DNA from: Asticcacaulis sp. SL142
GTDB lineage: Bacteria; Pseudomonadota; Alphaproteobacteria; Caulobacterales; Caulobacteraceae
Direction: 5' to 3'
DNA: 64,000 nt
Assembly (NCBI RefSeq): GCF_026625745.1
Contig: NZ_CP113061.1
Span: 3,186,001-3,250,000 of the forward strand
Made by a program: the position numbers and the translations under genes
Part shown: positions 16,717 through 25,245 of the stretch, one piece after another
Layout of the letters: the number at the start of each line of letters is the position of its first letter
How positions within the stretch are numbered: the first letter of the stretch is position 1
The notes under the pieces: model-generated
Told to the model about the DNA's origin: nothing
Databases searched by the model: none
The model's input: the letters and a program-made list of their open reading frames with translations, nothing else

Positions 16717-17562
16717 TCAGGCGGCCTCGACAACGAAATCAAAACCTTTGTCATCTGTTCGCCCGCGACCTCTACGACCGGGAGGGTCAAACATGAGAGG
16801 TGGTAAATCATTTAAAGTGGTCTCTATAAAATTCAGCGATGTATTTGCCCGCATAGATAAGGGCTTGTTTTGGATTGATATTTGTGAATCTGTCCCAAGC
16901 GCATGCGTAATGGAATTCAGTTTTTCAAACCAGTTAGTATTTGCGTCCTTGATGGCTTGGCTACGCACCATAAAAGCGCTCATAATTTGCGCAGCAATCT
17001 CTTCCTGTTCATCCAAATCTGGAACGGGAATCCGGCTTTTCAACACGTCAGCATCAAGAATGGCTGGATAGCTTGAACCTGTGCTCCATTTACGAAACTG
17101 CTCCAGTGTACTGGCAAGTCTAATGGCATAGTGCAGATAATAGGGGTTAACGCCTGGCTTTGCCCGCAAAACCGTAAAGGCGGTCGATGCAATCTGATTA
17201 TGCAACTCAATGGGTACAACGCTGATGGCACCACGAGTAGGACGGCAAGTGGATATCAGTACATCAAAGGCGCGAATTACCTTACGTGCGCGAGACGGCG
17301 CCTCTTCCCCGGATAGGTCTTGGGGGGTAACAATTTCCCCAGTACTAATATCAATACTGGCAATATCAACATACTTGAAAGTGTCTTCAGGATGGGCCGT
17401 CGGATCACGCTTCTCATTGGCGACAAAGGCTACGTCGTCAACTTTTTTTATGAGTTTTTTATCAAACCGTTTTATTTCAACAGGGGGGAGATGAAAGTCA
17501 ATGTCCCAACGTCCGGCAGATTTAAAGTGGTTTTGCGTTCGTATCAAAGTTTTCAATTCCAC
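16717..17562 (-). CDS. Half-size restriction specificity (S) subunit
   Basis: A 281-residue HsdS-like protein. It has one target-recognition-type domain (YVDIASIDISTGEI near residue 63, then VLISTCRPTRGAI and ASTAFTVLRAKPGVNPYY), followed by the closing motif RIPVPDLDEQEEIAAQI and one helical region. Standard type I S subunits have two such domains, so this is a half-S that could dimerise to read a symmetric site. Its ATG lies inside the end of the upstream nuclease-methylase gene (10-base overlap), a tight operon. The stretch is visibly more AT-rich than the flanks, which suggests horizontal acquisition. Confidence 0.82.
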   Translation of the reverse strand: MELKTLIRTQNHFKSAGRWDIDFHLPPVEIKRFDKKLIKKVDDVAFVANEKRDPTAHPEDTFKYVDIASIDISTGEIVTPQDLSGEEAPSRARKVIRAFDVLISTCRPTRGAISVVPIELHNQIASTAFTVLRAKPGVNPYYLHYAIRLASTLEQFRKWSTGSSYPAILDADVLKSRIPVPDLDEQEEIAAQIMSAFMVRSQAIKDANTNWFEKLNSITHALGTDSQISIQNKPLSMRANTSLNFIETTLNDLPPLMFDPPGRRGRGRTDDKGFDFVVEAA

Positions 17563-19439
17563 CTCACGTCTTTTTTAAAGGCTTCAATCGCTAAGGGAAT
17601 CTCTGTTCCAGCCTTGGCTTTTCCGGTTGCCTCGTAACCAAGATTCTCAACTTCACACAGGAAAGTTGGCGCTTCAGGTGTTAGAGTATCACCTGGCTTG
17701 AATTTCTGCAGAACGCAAAGGCACGTTTTTATCATAGCGCCATATGGCGTGAAGGCTTCCTCTGGAAAAAAGAAGATAGCCTTCACATGCGCAACCTGTT
17801 GCAGCCATTCGCGCACAAAGGCAGCATTTTTACCTTTCATCAGGTGCTCGGGAAGCACAATCGCAAGCCTGCCGCCGGGCTTTAAAAATTGCAGGCTGCG
17901 CTCTAAACCAATCACTTCCAGAGGGAGGGATTTCTTCTTGTGGCCGAGATGAAAACGGCCGATCATCCCCATGACCTCCTGTCTCATGATGCTCCCAAAA
18001 GGTGGATTGGTTAGGATAATGTCAAAAACAGCAGGATTCAGATCATCAGCACCATCTTCTTTATGCTGATGGTTTAACGAGATGATATCTGGGTAATTTT
18101 CAAAACTAAGCAGTGCGTCCTGATTACGAATGTTTGTATGCCCATCATCATGTAGCATCATATCAGTCATCGCAATGCGGACCATGCGGTCGGACTTTTC
18201 GATCCCATGAAGATGAAAAAATTTGAATTCGTGTAGAGCATGCGCCGGAAGCGTATCGCCTTGTTCCCTAACGACATGCTGAAGAGCCTTTGTTAGAAAA
18301 TGGCCTGAGCCGCAAAATGGATCCAAAATAAGGTCATCAGCCTTTGGGTTGATAATTTCGACCGCTAATTCAACAATAGGGTCTGGGGTAAAATACTGAC
18401 CCATACCCGCCCGTATGGCACTGCCTAATATTTTCTGAAATGCGCGACCTTTTATATCCTCTGAGCTATCGATCAGTGAGAATTCCTGTAGTTTCTCGAC
18501 GACACGGTACAATGCAACATCGCTTAGTCGAATGGGTTGCTTAAACACCCCGCGCGACCGCTCATATCCGGGGATACGTTTTGAGTATATTTCCACGTCA
18601 GTGTTTTTGGCATCTTCATACAAGGTGCGGATGTTAGATGCCACTTCAGATGCGTTGCTGGCTCCAAACGTTTGAAACTTAAACGGTGTCCCAACCGCTT
18701 GCTTGGTAATCTGCCGCTCATCAAATATTTTCGCGTATAAAACTTTGCAAATTTCATCCAGTGCTTCATCGGCATGGAGGCCATCCACGTCGCGAATTGT
18801 GCTGTGGCAATCATAAAGCATCCGTTCATAGTCTGCAGAAATTGAACGCAATCCCGTTGATCGCTTTTTCTCAATATCCGGTGTCTCCCTGACCAACTGA
18901 ACTCTTGAAGCCACATCCGCCCCGTAGGAAGGTAAATCGGGGATGTATTCGAAATCGTTGGGATCGATTTTCTTTCGAATAGCCTTCGTTCGTCTGCCAT
19001 CAGTCACCAGGCCAATGGTTGCCGTATGAGTGGAGGCGAGATAGGTTTCAAGCTGCCGTTCAGCCTCGGCAAACTCGCCTTCGCTCACGCCCAATTTCTT
19101 CACTTCTATGTAAAGAAACGTCCGTCGATTTATATTTCTTATAGAAATATCGGCTTCTTTTTCAGTTGCGCCCATTTTGACAGGCTCTTCAATTATCAGC
19201 CGTTCACCCAGCCAAGCCTTGGGATATTTATAGGCTTCAATAAGCCGTTTCAAAGCCCATTGCCGAACAAATTCCTCTATCTGCTGAGCGGCCGTCTCAT
19301 AAGAACCTGTGTTGTCAAAGATAAGCTGTGCTCTGCGCTTAGCGTCAATTACATCACCATGCGTAGAGAATAACCATTGCTCGGGAGGGATAATGAAAAA
19401 ATCGCCTATAAGAGCCATTTGATGGTCCTGAGTATGCAA
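17553..19439 (-). CDS. Fused restriction nuclease / N6-adenine methylase
   Basis: A 628-residue fusion. The N-terminal domain resembles the HsdR N-terminal nuclease (HSDR_N-type, PD-(D/E)xK): EADISIRN, then FLYIEVKKL near residues 95-115, supplies the acidic residue and E-x-K. A helical connector follows. A gamma-type adenine methylase then has motif I (LDPFCGSGHFL, near 370) and catalytic motif IV NPPF (near 478). With the separate half-S next door the layout matches type IIB enzymes such as BcgI (fused R-M subunit of similar size plus S), more than classical type I. A start a few codons later (MALIGDFF) is possible. Confidence 0.85.
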   Translation of the reverse strand: MHTQDHQMALIGDFFIIPPEQWLFSTHGDVIDAKRRAQLIFDNTGSYETAAQQIEEFVRQWALKRLIEAYKYPKAWLGERLIIEEPVKMGATEKEADISIRNINRRTFLYIEVKKLGVSEGEFAEAERQLETYLASTHTATIGLVTDGRRTKAIRKKIDPNDFEYIPDLPSYGADVASRVQLVRETPDIEKKRSTGLRSISADYERMLYDCHSTIRDVDGLHADEALDEICKVLYAKIFDERQITKQAVGTPFKFQTFGASNASEVASNIRTLYEDAKNTDVEIYSKRIPGYERSRGVFKQPIRLSDVALYRVVEKLQEFSLIDSSEDIKGRAFQKILGSAIRAGMGQYFTPDPIVELAVEIINPKADDLILDPFCGSGHFLTKALQHVVREQGDTLPAHALHEFKFFHLHGIEKSDRMVRIAMTDMMLHDDGHTNIRNQDALLSFENYPDIISLNHQHKEDGADDLNPAVFDIILTNPPFGSIMRQEVMGMIGRFHLGHKKKSLPLEVIGLERSLQFLKPGGRLAIVLPEHLMKGKNAAFVREWLQQVAHVKAIFFFPEEAFTPYGAMIKTCLCVLQKFKPGDTLTPEAPTFLCEVENLGYEATGKAKAGTEIPLAIEAFKKDVRWN

Positions 19440-19665
19440 AATCGATAAATCGGTGAATCATATTGACCTGTATTAAGCAAGCCACATTACCCAATTTTCA
19501 CGCCAGACCACCCTCAAATCTATATCCCCTTTTTAGGCGACAGGGAGGCTGTTGAAGTCTCGGACGCAAGAGGCAAACGCCTAAAACAAGATTGCCTGTC
19601 GTAGCAAATCAACCCGCGCGTTCTGACCAAAGCATGGCTGAAGGCGGTTAGATCGCGGGGCGCGG
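19440..19665. other. Gap at the edge of the restriction island
   Basis: This 226-base gap separates the AT-rich restriction operon from the GC-rich chromosome. I see no complete gene. A short frame on the plus strand (EVSDARGKRLKQDC) might be a remnant. No direct repeat or tRNA end marking an integration site is obvious. Confidence 0.35.
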
Positions 19666-20169
19666 TTAGGTCACGTCATCGCCTACGGTAATCGTCTGGC
19701 GACGCTCCGGGCCCTTATATTGCGGGTCTTTGCGGCGTCTGCGGTCCGGACCGAAATAGCTTGAGGTCTTGATGAACGGGCGCGGGTTATTGACGATGGC
19801 CGCGATCTTACGGTGCAGTTCGGTGGCGGTCACAGGCTTGGCGCAAAACTCATTGACGCCGGCATCGCGGGCATTGGTGACGCGGGAGCGTTCCGAATGG
19901 GCGGTCAGCATGATGATCGGCACATAGCGGTTGGGGCTGTCGGACGAATTGCGCACCATTTGCACAAACTCAACGCCGTCGAGCACGTCCATCTGGTAGT
20001 CAACCACACAGATATCAATGGCGTCGTGTTTTAACCGGAAAAAGGCATCGGTGGCGTCTTTGGCCTCAAACACATGCACGGCACCAAAACCACGCAGGAT
20101 GGTTTTGACAATGCCGATCATGTGACTGTTGTCATCGACAATCAGGAATCTTACGCGCTCAAGGCCCAA
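19666..20169 (-). CDS. CheY-like response regulator with basic tail
   Basis: A 167-residue stand-alone receiver protein. The receiver (residues 1-125) has the acidic pair (LIVDDN), the phosphoacceptor aspartate in CVVDYQMDVLDG near residue 56, the signalling Thr in IMLTAHS and the lysine in FCAKPV. The tail has SYFGPDRRRRKDPQYKGPERR, a repeated GP(D/E)RR motif found in many alphaproteobacterial regulators of this type. There is no DNA-binding domain, so it probably acts by protein contact in a phosphorelay. The partner kinase is unknown; the PleC-like kinase is nearby but separated by the restriction genes. Confidence 0.9.
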   Translation of the reverse strand: MGLERVRFLIVDDNSHMIGIVKTILRGFGAVHVFEAKDATDAFFRLKHDAIDICVVDYQMDVLDGVEFVQMVRNSSDSPNRYVPIIMLTAHSERSRVTNARDAGVNEFCAKPVTATELHRKIAAIVNNPRPFIKTSSYFGPDRRRRKDPQYKGPERRQTITVGDDVT

Positions 20170-20297
20170 GACACGTCCCTCTGGTTACGCCTAAACTTTC
20201 TATTTGTGACCCTAAGACATAACATATTATGTTTAAGGCTGAGTTTAGGTGCATTAAATTACGATAGTCATTTTGTCGCAGATGTCTGATCCCGCAG

Positions 20298-22925
20298 CTA
20301 TTTTTGGTTCAGCGCCTTGGCGGTCAGTTCGGCGACATTTTTTGACAGTTTGGGGGCTGTCATGATGGTCTCAAGCGCTGTCTTCATTGCCTCACGCCAA
20401 GGCGAGGCATAGCGTTTATAGCCGCTTAAGGATTCCACCAGCCGGGCCGCTGTCATCGGGTTGAATTCGTCGACCGTCAGGATCTGATCGACCACAAAGC
20501 CGTAGCCATAGCTGTCGGGCGCAAACACGCCGTGGAACACCGCCGGATTGTTAGAGGCCAGATTTTGCACCAGCGCCCGCCAGCGGTTAGGCACCTTTGG
20601 ATCAAAATCCGGATGGCGGCTTAGGCGGTCTATGCGTGACAGGGTTTCCGGGTGCGGGCAGGCGGCCTGAAGCGCAAACCATTTGTCGATCACCAGCGGT
20701 TCGTCCTTGAAGCGGGCATAAAAGCCATCGAGGGCAGTCTCATAAGGCTCACCGTGGACGGACATCAATGCCGTCAGGGCGGCGACCATATCGGTCATAT
20801 TGTCCGCGCGGGCATAGTGGGCGCTGGCGAGTTGTGACAGTTCCGATTGGCGGGCCACATCGGCGGTGGCATATCCGGCCATCATCAGATCAAGCAGGGC
20901 GTTGCGCAGGGCCCGTCCGCCCGCACTGGCCGCATCGGGCGAAAAGGTTTCGGGTGGTTGGATGGCGTCATACAATTCCCGCAAAGTCGGATAGAGCGTG
21001 GCCGACAGCTCAGCCTTGACGGCTTTGCGGCGGGTGTGGATGGCGGCAGGACCGACCGGCGTCATGTCTTGGGTCAGACCTTGCTCGGTGGGTAAGGTCA
21101 TGATCAGGGCCTTGAACGCGGGTTCCAGCGTGTCGTCGAGCAGGGTGGCTTTCAACGCGTCGGCGTAAGGTGCCACGTCGCCGTCGGTCAGGATCAAATC
21201 GCGCGCGAGTTTCTGCGCCGCTTCCCAACGGTTGAACGGGTCCATATCGCCGCGGAAGCGGGCATAGGCATGGGATTGCGGCTCTTCGATCTCAAGGATC
21301 ACCGGCGCCGAAAAATGGCGAAGGGCTGACAAAACCGGGGCGTCGGCCACATCGGTCAGGGTAATCGCGGTGCTTGCCTCGTTCAAAACATAGGTGATTT
21401 CGGTCTGGCTATGCCCCTCAAACCCGCAGCTTTGCGGGGTGCCGTCTTCGCTTAAAATCCCTAAACGCACCGGGATCGGCACCGCCGCCTTGGTCGGTTG
21501 CGACGGGGTTGGGGCCGTCGATTGGCTAAGGTTCAAGGTCAGGGTTTTCGCCACGGCGTCATAGGTCTGCGTGACTTTAAGACGTGGCGTACCGGCCTGA
21601 GTGTACCAGTTCATCCAAGGGGAAAAATCATCGCCGGTGACCGCCTCAAAGCTTTTGAGAAAGTCCTCCAGCGTCGCCGCCGTACCGTCATGGGTGGTGA
21701 AATAGTGGTCAAGGGCCGCGCGGTACACTTTCGGGCCGACCACGGTTTTCAACATGCCGACGATTTCCGCACCCTTTTCATAGATGGTGGCGGTGTAGAA
21801 ATTGTCGATCTTAAGATATGACGATGGGCGCACTGGATGGGCAAGCGGGCCTGCATCTTCCGGGAACTGACGGGCGCGCAGAGCCTTGACGTCCTTGATG
21901 CGCTGGACGGCGTGGCCGCGCTCATCGGCGGAGAAGCCCTGATCGCGATAGACGGTCAGGCCTTCCTTGAGACAAAGCTGGAACCAGTCGCGGCAGGTGA
22001 CGCGGTTGCCCGACCAGTTATGGAAATATTCGTGGGCGACAACGCTTTCGATCCGCTCATAGTCGGCATCGGTGGCGGTGGTCGGGTCAGCCAGCAGCAG
22101 GGAGGCGTTGAAGATGTTCAACCCCTTGTTTTCCATGGCACCGAAATTGAAATCGCGCACAGCCACGATCATGAACAGGTCAAGGTCATATTCGCGCCCA
22201 TAAGCCTGCTCATCCCATGTCATTGATCGTTTCAGGGCATCCATGGCATAGGCCGCGCGCGCGCTCATGCCGGTATCGACATAGATTTTCAGATCGACTG
22301 TGCGGCCTGACATGGTCACGAACTTATCTTCGAGCACGTCCAGTTCGCCAGCGACCAGCGCGAACAGATAGGACGGTTTATTGAACGGGTCTTCCCAGAT
22401 AGCGTAGTGGCGATCATCACCAACGTCGCCCTGTTCGATCAGGTTACCGTTGGACAACAGGTGCGGAAATCCGGCCTTTGGGGCTTCGACGCGGACTGTG
22501 TATTTCGACAACACATCCGGACGATCGGGGAAATAGGTGATTTTACGGAAGCCTTCGGCCTCGCACTGGGTGCAGTAGCGGCCAGAGGACATATAGAGGC
22601 CCTCCAGCGTTTTATTGTCCTGCGGGTTGATCTCAACCTCGGTTTCCAACACGAACTGCGCCGGGACGTCGTGGATGGTCAGGGTCTCGGGCGTGATCTC
22701 GTAGGCATCGGGTGTGAGGTCGGTCCCGTCCAGCTTAATCGCGATCAGTTTCAATCGCTCCCCCAGCAGCACTAAGGGCCCGTCTCCGATACGCTCAACA
22801 CTTAAACGAGCGGTGACGCGGGTCGCGGTCGGATCAAGTTTAAAGGTCAGATGTGTCGCGCTGACGCGGTAAGCCGGTGCCTTATAGTCGCTGAGGCGGA
22901 TGGGGCGGGCGATTTCAGTGCGCAT
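20298..22925 (-). CDS. pepN: Aminopeptidase N (M1 family)
   Basis: An 875-residue cytosolic zinc aminopeptidase that removes N-terminal residues from peptides. The exopeptidase signature GAMEN (FNFGAMENKGLNIF, near residue 260) and the zinc site HEYFHNW, followed 18 residues later by the second glutamate in KEGLTVYRDQ, are intact. Length and the C-terminal helical region (PNRWRALVQNLASNNPAVFH) match the proteobacterial PepN type. It is a stand-alone gene, divergent from the next plus-strand gene. Confidence 0.96.
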   Translation of the reverse strand: MRTEIARPIRLSDYKAPAYRVSATHLTFKLDPTATRVTARLSVERIGDGPLVLLGERLKLIAIKLDGTDLTPDAYEITPETLTIHDVPAQFVLETEVEINPQDNKTLEGLYMSSGRYCTQCEAEGFRKITYFPDRPDVLSKYTVRVEAPKAGFPHLLSNGNLIEQGDVGDDRHYAIWEDPFNKPSYLFALVAGELDVLEDKFVTMSGRTVDLKIYVDTGMSARAAYAMDALKRSMTWDEQAYGREYDLDLFMIVAVRDFNFGAMENKGLNIFNASLLLADPTTATDADYERIESVVAHEYFHNWSGNRVTCRDWFQLCLKEGLTVYRDQGFSADERGHAVQRIKDVKALRARQFPEDAGPLAHPVRPSSYLKIDNFYTATIYEKGAEIVGMLKTVVGPKVYRAALDHYFTTHDGTAATLEDFLKSFEAVTGDDFSPWMNWYTQAGTPRLKVTQTYDAVAKTLTLNLSQSTAPTPSQPTKAAVPIPVRLGILSEDGTPQSCGFEGHSQTEITYVLNEASTAITLTDVADAPVLSALRHFSAPVILEIEEPQSHAYARFRGDMDPFNRWEAAQKLARDLILTDGDVAPYADALKATLLDDTLEPAFKALIMTLPTEQGLTQDMTPVGPAAIHTRRKAVKAELSATLYPTLRELYDAIQPPETFSPDAASAGGRALRNALLDLMMAGYATADVARQSELSQLASAHYARADNMTDMVAALTALMSVHGEPYETALDGFYARFKDEPLVIDKWFALQAACPHPETLSRIDRLSRHPDFDPKVPNRWRALVQNLASNNPAVFHGVFAPDSYGYGFVVDQILTVDEFNPMTAARLVESLSGYKRYASPWREAMKTALETIMTAPKLSKNVAELTAKALNQK

Positions 22926-23173
22926 GGCTGAGACTCAAGTAGTGATTAAAAACTGTGATTCTACTGTTTCAAACCTGAGCGCCCAAGGCAATTCAAATTA
23001 CCGCCACATCAGGTACTAAGTCTGGCGAAAATTCACGGGAAAATTTCGCCTTTTGGGCGTAAAGATCAGAAATCTTGGGATAATTTTATGGAATGTTGGC
23101 GGGTAGCCCTATGCCTTATTCCCAAGTTGACGCAGGGGCGCTATGAAACCGGTGTCATCGGTAAAACCAAAAA

Positions 23174-23587
23174 ATGTCTCAGTTTTCACGTCGTCCTGCG
23201 TCAACACGCTACCGGTTTCGGGTTCGCCTCGACCCGAAGCGCAGGCTGGTCATTGTGCGCATCATCGGCAATATGAAAAGCGCTAATCTGGTCGATCAGA
23301 TATTTAGTGCGGCGCGCAAGCTTGACCGGCCCTGGGCGTGGCGGCGGCTGATTGACCTGCGCGATTTTACCGGATTCATTGAGTTTGAAGACATTGAACA
23401 TCTGGCCAAGCGCTGGCAGTTTCTGACCCGCGACGTGATTCACAAAGGGCGCACAGCGATAGTGTCGAAATCAGCGCTTGATCTGGCGCGGGTGTCGACC
23501 ATCACCCCTCTGTTTCCGGATGAGATATTCCGGGGCTTTGAAAGCTTCGATGAGGCGGTCGATTGGTTGGAAGCGTCCAACCTGTGA
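23174..23587 (+). CDS. Conserved hypothetical, STAS-like fold possible
   Basis: A 137-residue soluble protein. It reads YRFRVRLDPKRRLVIVRIIG, then a charged helix, WRRLIDLRDFTGFIEFEDIE, a helix, TAIVSKSALDLARVS, and FRGFESFDEAVDWLEA. The alternation of short strands with helices, plus the closing F-x-S-x-D-E-A-x-x-W-L pattern, resembles small SpoIIAA/STAS-like proteins that track phosphorylation or lipid state. That assignment is by pattern only. It ends seven bases before the convergent gene on the other strand. Confidence 0.7.
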   Translation: MSQFSRRPASTRYRFRVRLDPKRRLVIVRIIGNMKSANLVDQIFSAARKLDRPWAWRRLIDLRDFTGFIEFEDIEHLAKRWQFLTRDVIHKGRTAIVSKSALDLARVSTITPLFPDEIFRGFESFDEAVDWLEASNL

Positions 23588-23593
23588 TTTAAA

Positions 23594-24166
23594 TTACCTC
23601 GCGGCCGGATCGGCGGGCTGAACCTTTTGCACGCCAGCTTCGGGCGCTTCGGTTTCGACCAGATGGCGCAGATTTTCGGCACGTTTGGCCAGTTCCATCA
23701 CCTCTTCGGGCAGGTCTTCGGTTTCCTGACGCACATAGGTCACCAAATCCTTGACCAGCTTCAGAAGCTTGGGCGACAGCGTGATCAGTCGGGCCTGCAT
23801 CTCGATCAGGGCCGGATCGCGGTCATATTCCGCCCCCGGCACGCGCCAGCCGCCCCAGTCATTGGGATCGGTGACCACCACCGGATAGGTACCGGGGAAG
23901 GGGTGATGGCCGGATTCTTCGGCAGAGTGCCATTTGTTGCGGGCGCGCATCAACCGCCACTGGCCGATATCGCGGGCCTGCTCAACGTCGCTTTCGGATT
24001 TCAGTTCTTCGCCGCGAAACTCACGGCCAAGTCCGCAGTCATAGGTGACGCGGATGGGTTCATCAAAGCCCTTGGCCCAAATGGGATTGACCTTATCGAT
24101 CAAAGCCCAGGTGCCGACCGGCTCCACCCACACACGCTGACGGCGGTGGAAAATCGCCTTGGCCAT
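23594..24166 (-). CDS. Conserved hypothetical protein
   Basis: A 190-residue protein. The frame is open to 24265, but I chose the ATG at 24166 (MAKAIFHRRQRVWVEPVGTW), which has an AGAGGT ribosome site. The N-terminal half is tryptophan-rich with strand-like blocks (VWVEPVGTWALID, RVTYDCGLGREF). The middle has NKWHSAEESGHHPFPGTYPVV and DWGGWRVPGAEYDRDP. The C-terminus is a long amphipathic helix. No signal peptide is visible. I do not recognise a family, and its neighbours give no clear hint. Confidence 0.75.
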   Translation of the reverse strand: MAKAIFHRRQRVWVEPVGTWALIDKVNPIWAKGFDEPIRVTYDCGLGREFRGEELKSESDVEQARDIGQWRLMRARNKWHSAEESGHHPFPGTYPVVVTDPNDWGGWRVPGAEYDRDPALIEMQARLITLSPKLLKLVKDLVTYVRQETEDLPEEVMELAKRAENLRHLVETEAPEAGVQKVQPADPAAR

Positions 24167-24307
24167 AGTTACCTCTGGTTTGCAGACCATACCCGAAGCT
24201 GCATGACCAATTGCCGCATGGCAATCGGGCGCAGACGGGCCTAAATAACCAAGGTTAACCGGCAAGACTTAGGATTTGGTGTCGGCTTATGTTTAACGGG
24301 TGTTAAG

Positions 24308-24718
24308 ATGCCAGAAACCTATCAAGAAACGTCTAAAGAGCTGTTGTTCAAAATGGATGAGGTCCGCGGGCTGGTCGAAGATTTCTATGGCCGGGTGCGG
24401 GTGGATGATCTGATCGGGCCGGTGTTTGAAGGGGCAGTTCATGACTGGCCGGAGCATTTCGACAATCTGACGCTATTTTGGATGACCATCACCAATGGCG
24501 CCCATCCCGATATTCCGGCCTACAAAGGCCGGCCGATGGCCAAGCATTTTCCGCTCGATCTTAACCCGGCCATGTTCGAGCGTTGGCTGGAATTGTGGGT
24601 GGTAACGACGGGCGAACGGTTTGACGCACTGCGGGCAGAGATCCTGCGCGAAAAAGCTTACCGCATCGGCCAGTCGTTTCAGGCAGCGCTGTTTTTTAAG
24701 CCGGAAGCGACAAGGTAA
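24308..24718 (+). CDS. Group III truncated hemoglobin
   Basis: A 136-residue two-over-two globin. The pattern LVEDFYGRVRVDDLIGPVF, DWPEHFDNLTLFW, YKGRPMAKHFPL and MFERWLELW matches the group III (trHbP) class; the histidine in AKHFPL and the tryptophan in ERWLELW are conserved there. Such globins bind O2 or NO and are proposed to act in low-oxygen or nitrosative stress. It is monocistronic, followed by a C-rich repeat. Confidence 0.9.
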   Translation: MPETYQETSKELLFKMDEVRGLVEDFYGRVRVDDLIGPVFEGAVHDWPEHFDNLTLFWMTITNGAHPDIPAYKGRPMAKHFPLDLNPAMFERWLELWVVTTGERFDALRAEILREKAYRIGQSFQAALFFKPEATR

Positions 24719-24725
24719 CGAAAGA

Positions 24726-24865
24726 ATTCCCCCTGTTGTAGGGGGAGCTTTGCGGACATCTTGGATGTTCGCAAAGAGGGGGTAAATTGCAGGTGTTCGG
24801 ATTACCCCACCTTCCGGCCCGGAAGTTCGGGCCTCCCTCCTCCCCCCCAACAGGGGAGGTTCTGA
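24726..24865. repeat. C-rich intergenic repeat after globin gene
   Basis: TTCCCCCT/AGGGGGAG hairpin, then a GGACATC/GATGTTC-type pair, then a CTTCCGGCCCGGAAG palindrome and a CTCCTCCCCCC/AGGGGAGG unit. It is another copy of the intergenic repeat family and may also terminate the globin transcript. Confidence 0.65.
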
Positions 24866-24946
24866 CATCAATTGTCAGACTATAACCCGCTGAAATTGCC
24901 GGATAAATTGTTGCAATCGTAACCCGTTCGCCGGTGCGGTAAAAAT

Positions 24947-24958
24947 GTTAGCGCTAAC
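24947..24958. promoter_or_regulatory. LacI-type palindrome upstream of ppc
   Basis: GTTAGCGCTAAC is a perfect 12-bp palindrome with the CG-centred core typical of LacI-family operators. It resembles the TGTTAGCGCTACCA motif that I recall from sugar-inducible Caulobacter promoters. It lies about 290 bases upstream of ppc, in an otherwise AT-rich leader with no convincing gene (24866-25245). Confidence 0.5.
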
Positions 24959-25245
24959 GCAAAAATTAGGATAAAATTTTTTCAAACGGGATATTTTCCA
25001 ACCTACTGAGTTTGTTTAGTAAATTTTTTAGCTCACGGATTGTTGGCGCAATGTTGCCGATTGTTACCTTGCGACGCACAAATTTGGCGCTAATAGTGAC
25101 CGTGAAGAGGGTAAATTCCGCCTGAATAACCATATCTGCTGCCATTTTGCGCCCTATAAGTTCTCGCTCCCACAGAAGAACACCGGCGCAATCCTTACGG
25201 CGCACTATGTCTTAACGGGCCTGTTTTTTTGTGCAGGGGCAGACC

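Noticed and set aside
18524..19000. 158-codon frame within the nuclease-methylase gene
   Set aside because: Alternate frame of the same strand; the main frame carries all catalytic motifs without a break.
24966..25205. A 79-codon minus-strand frame in the ppc leader
   Set aside because: No ribosome site, low-complexity charged sequence, and it occupies the expected promoter region of ppc.
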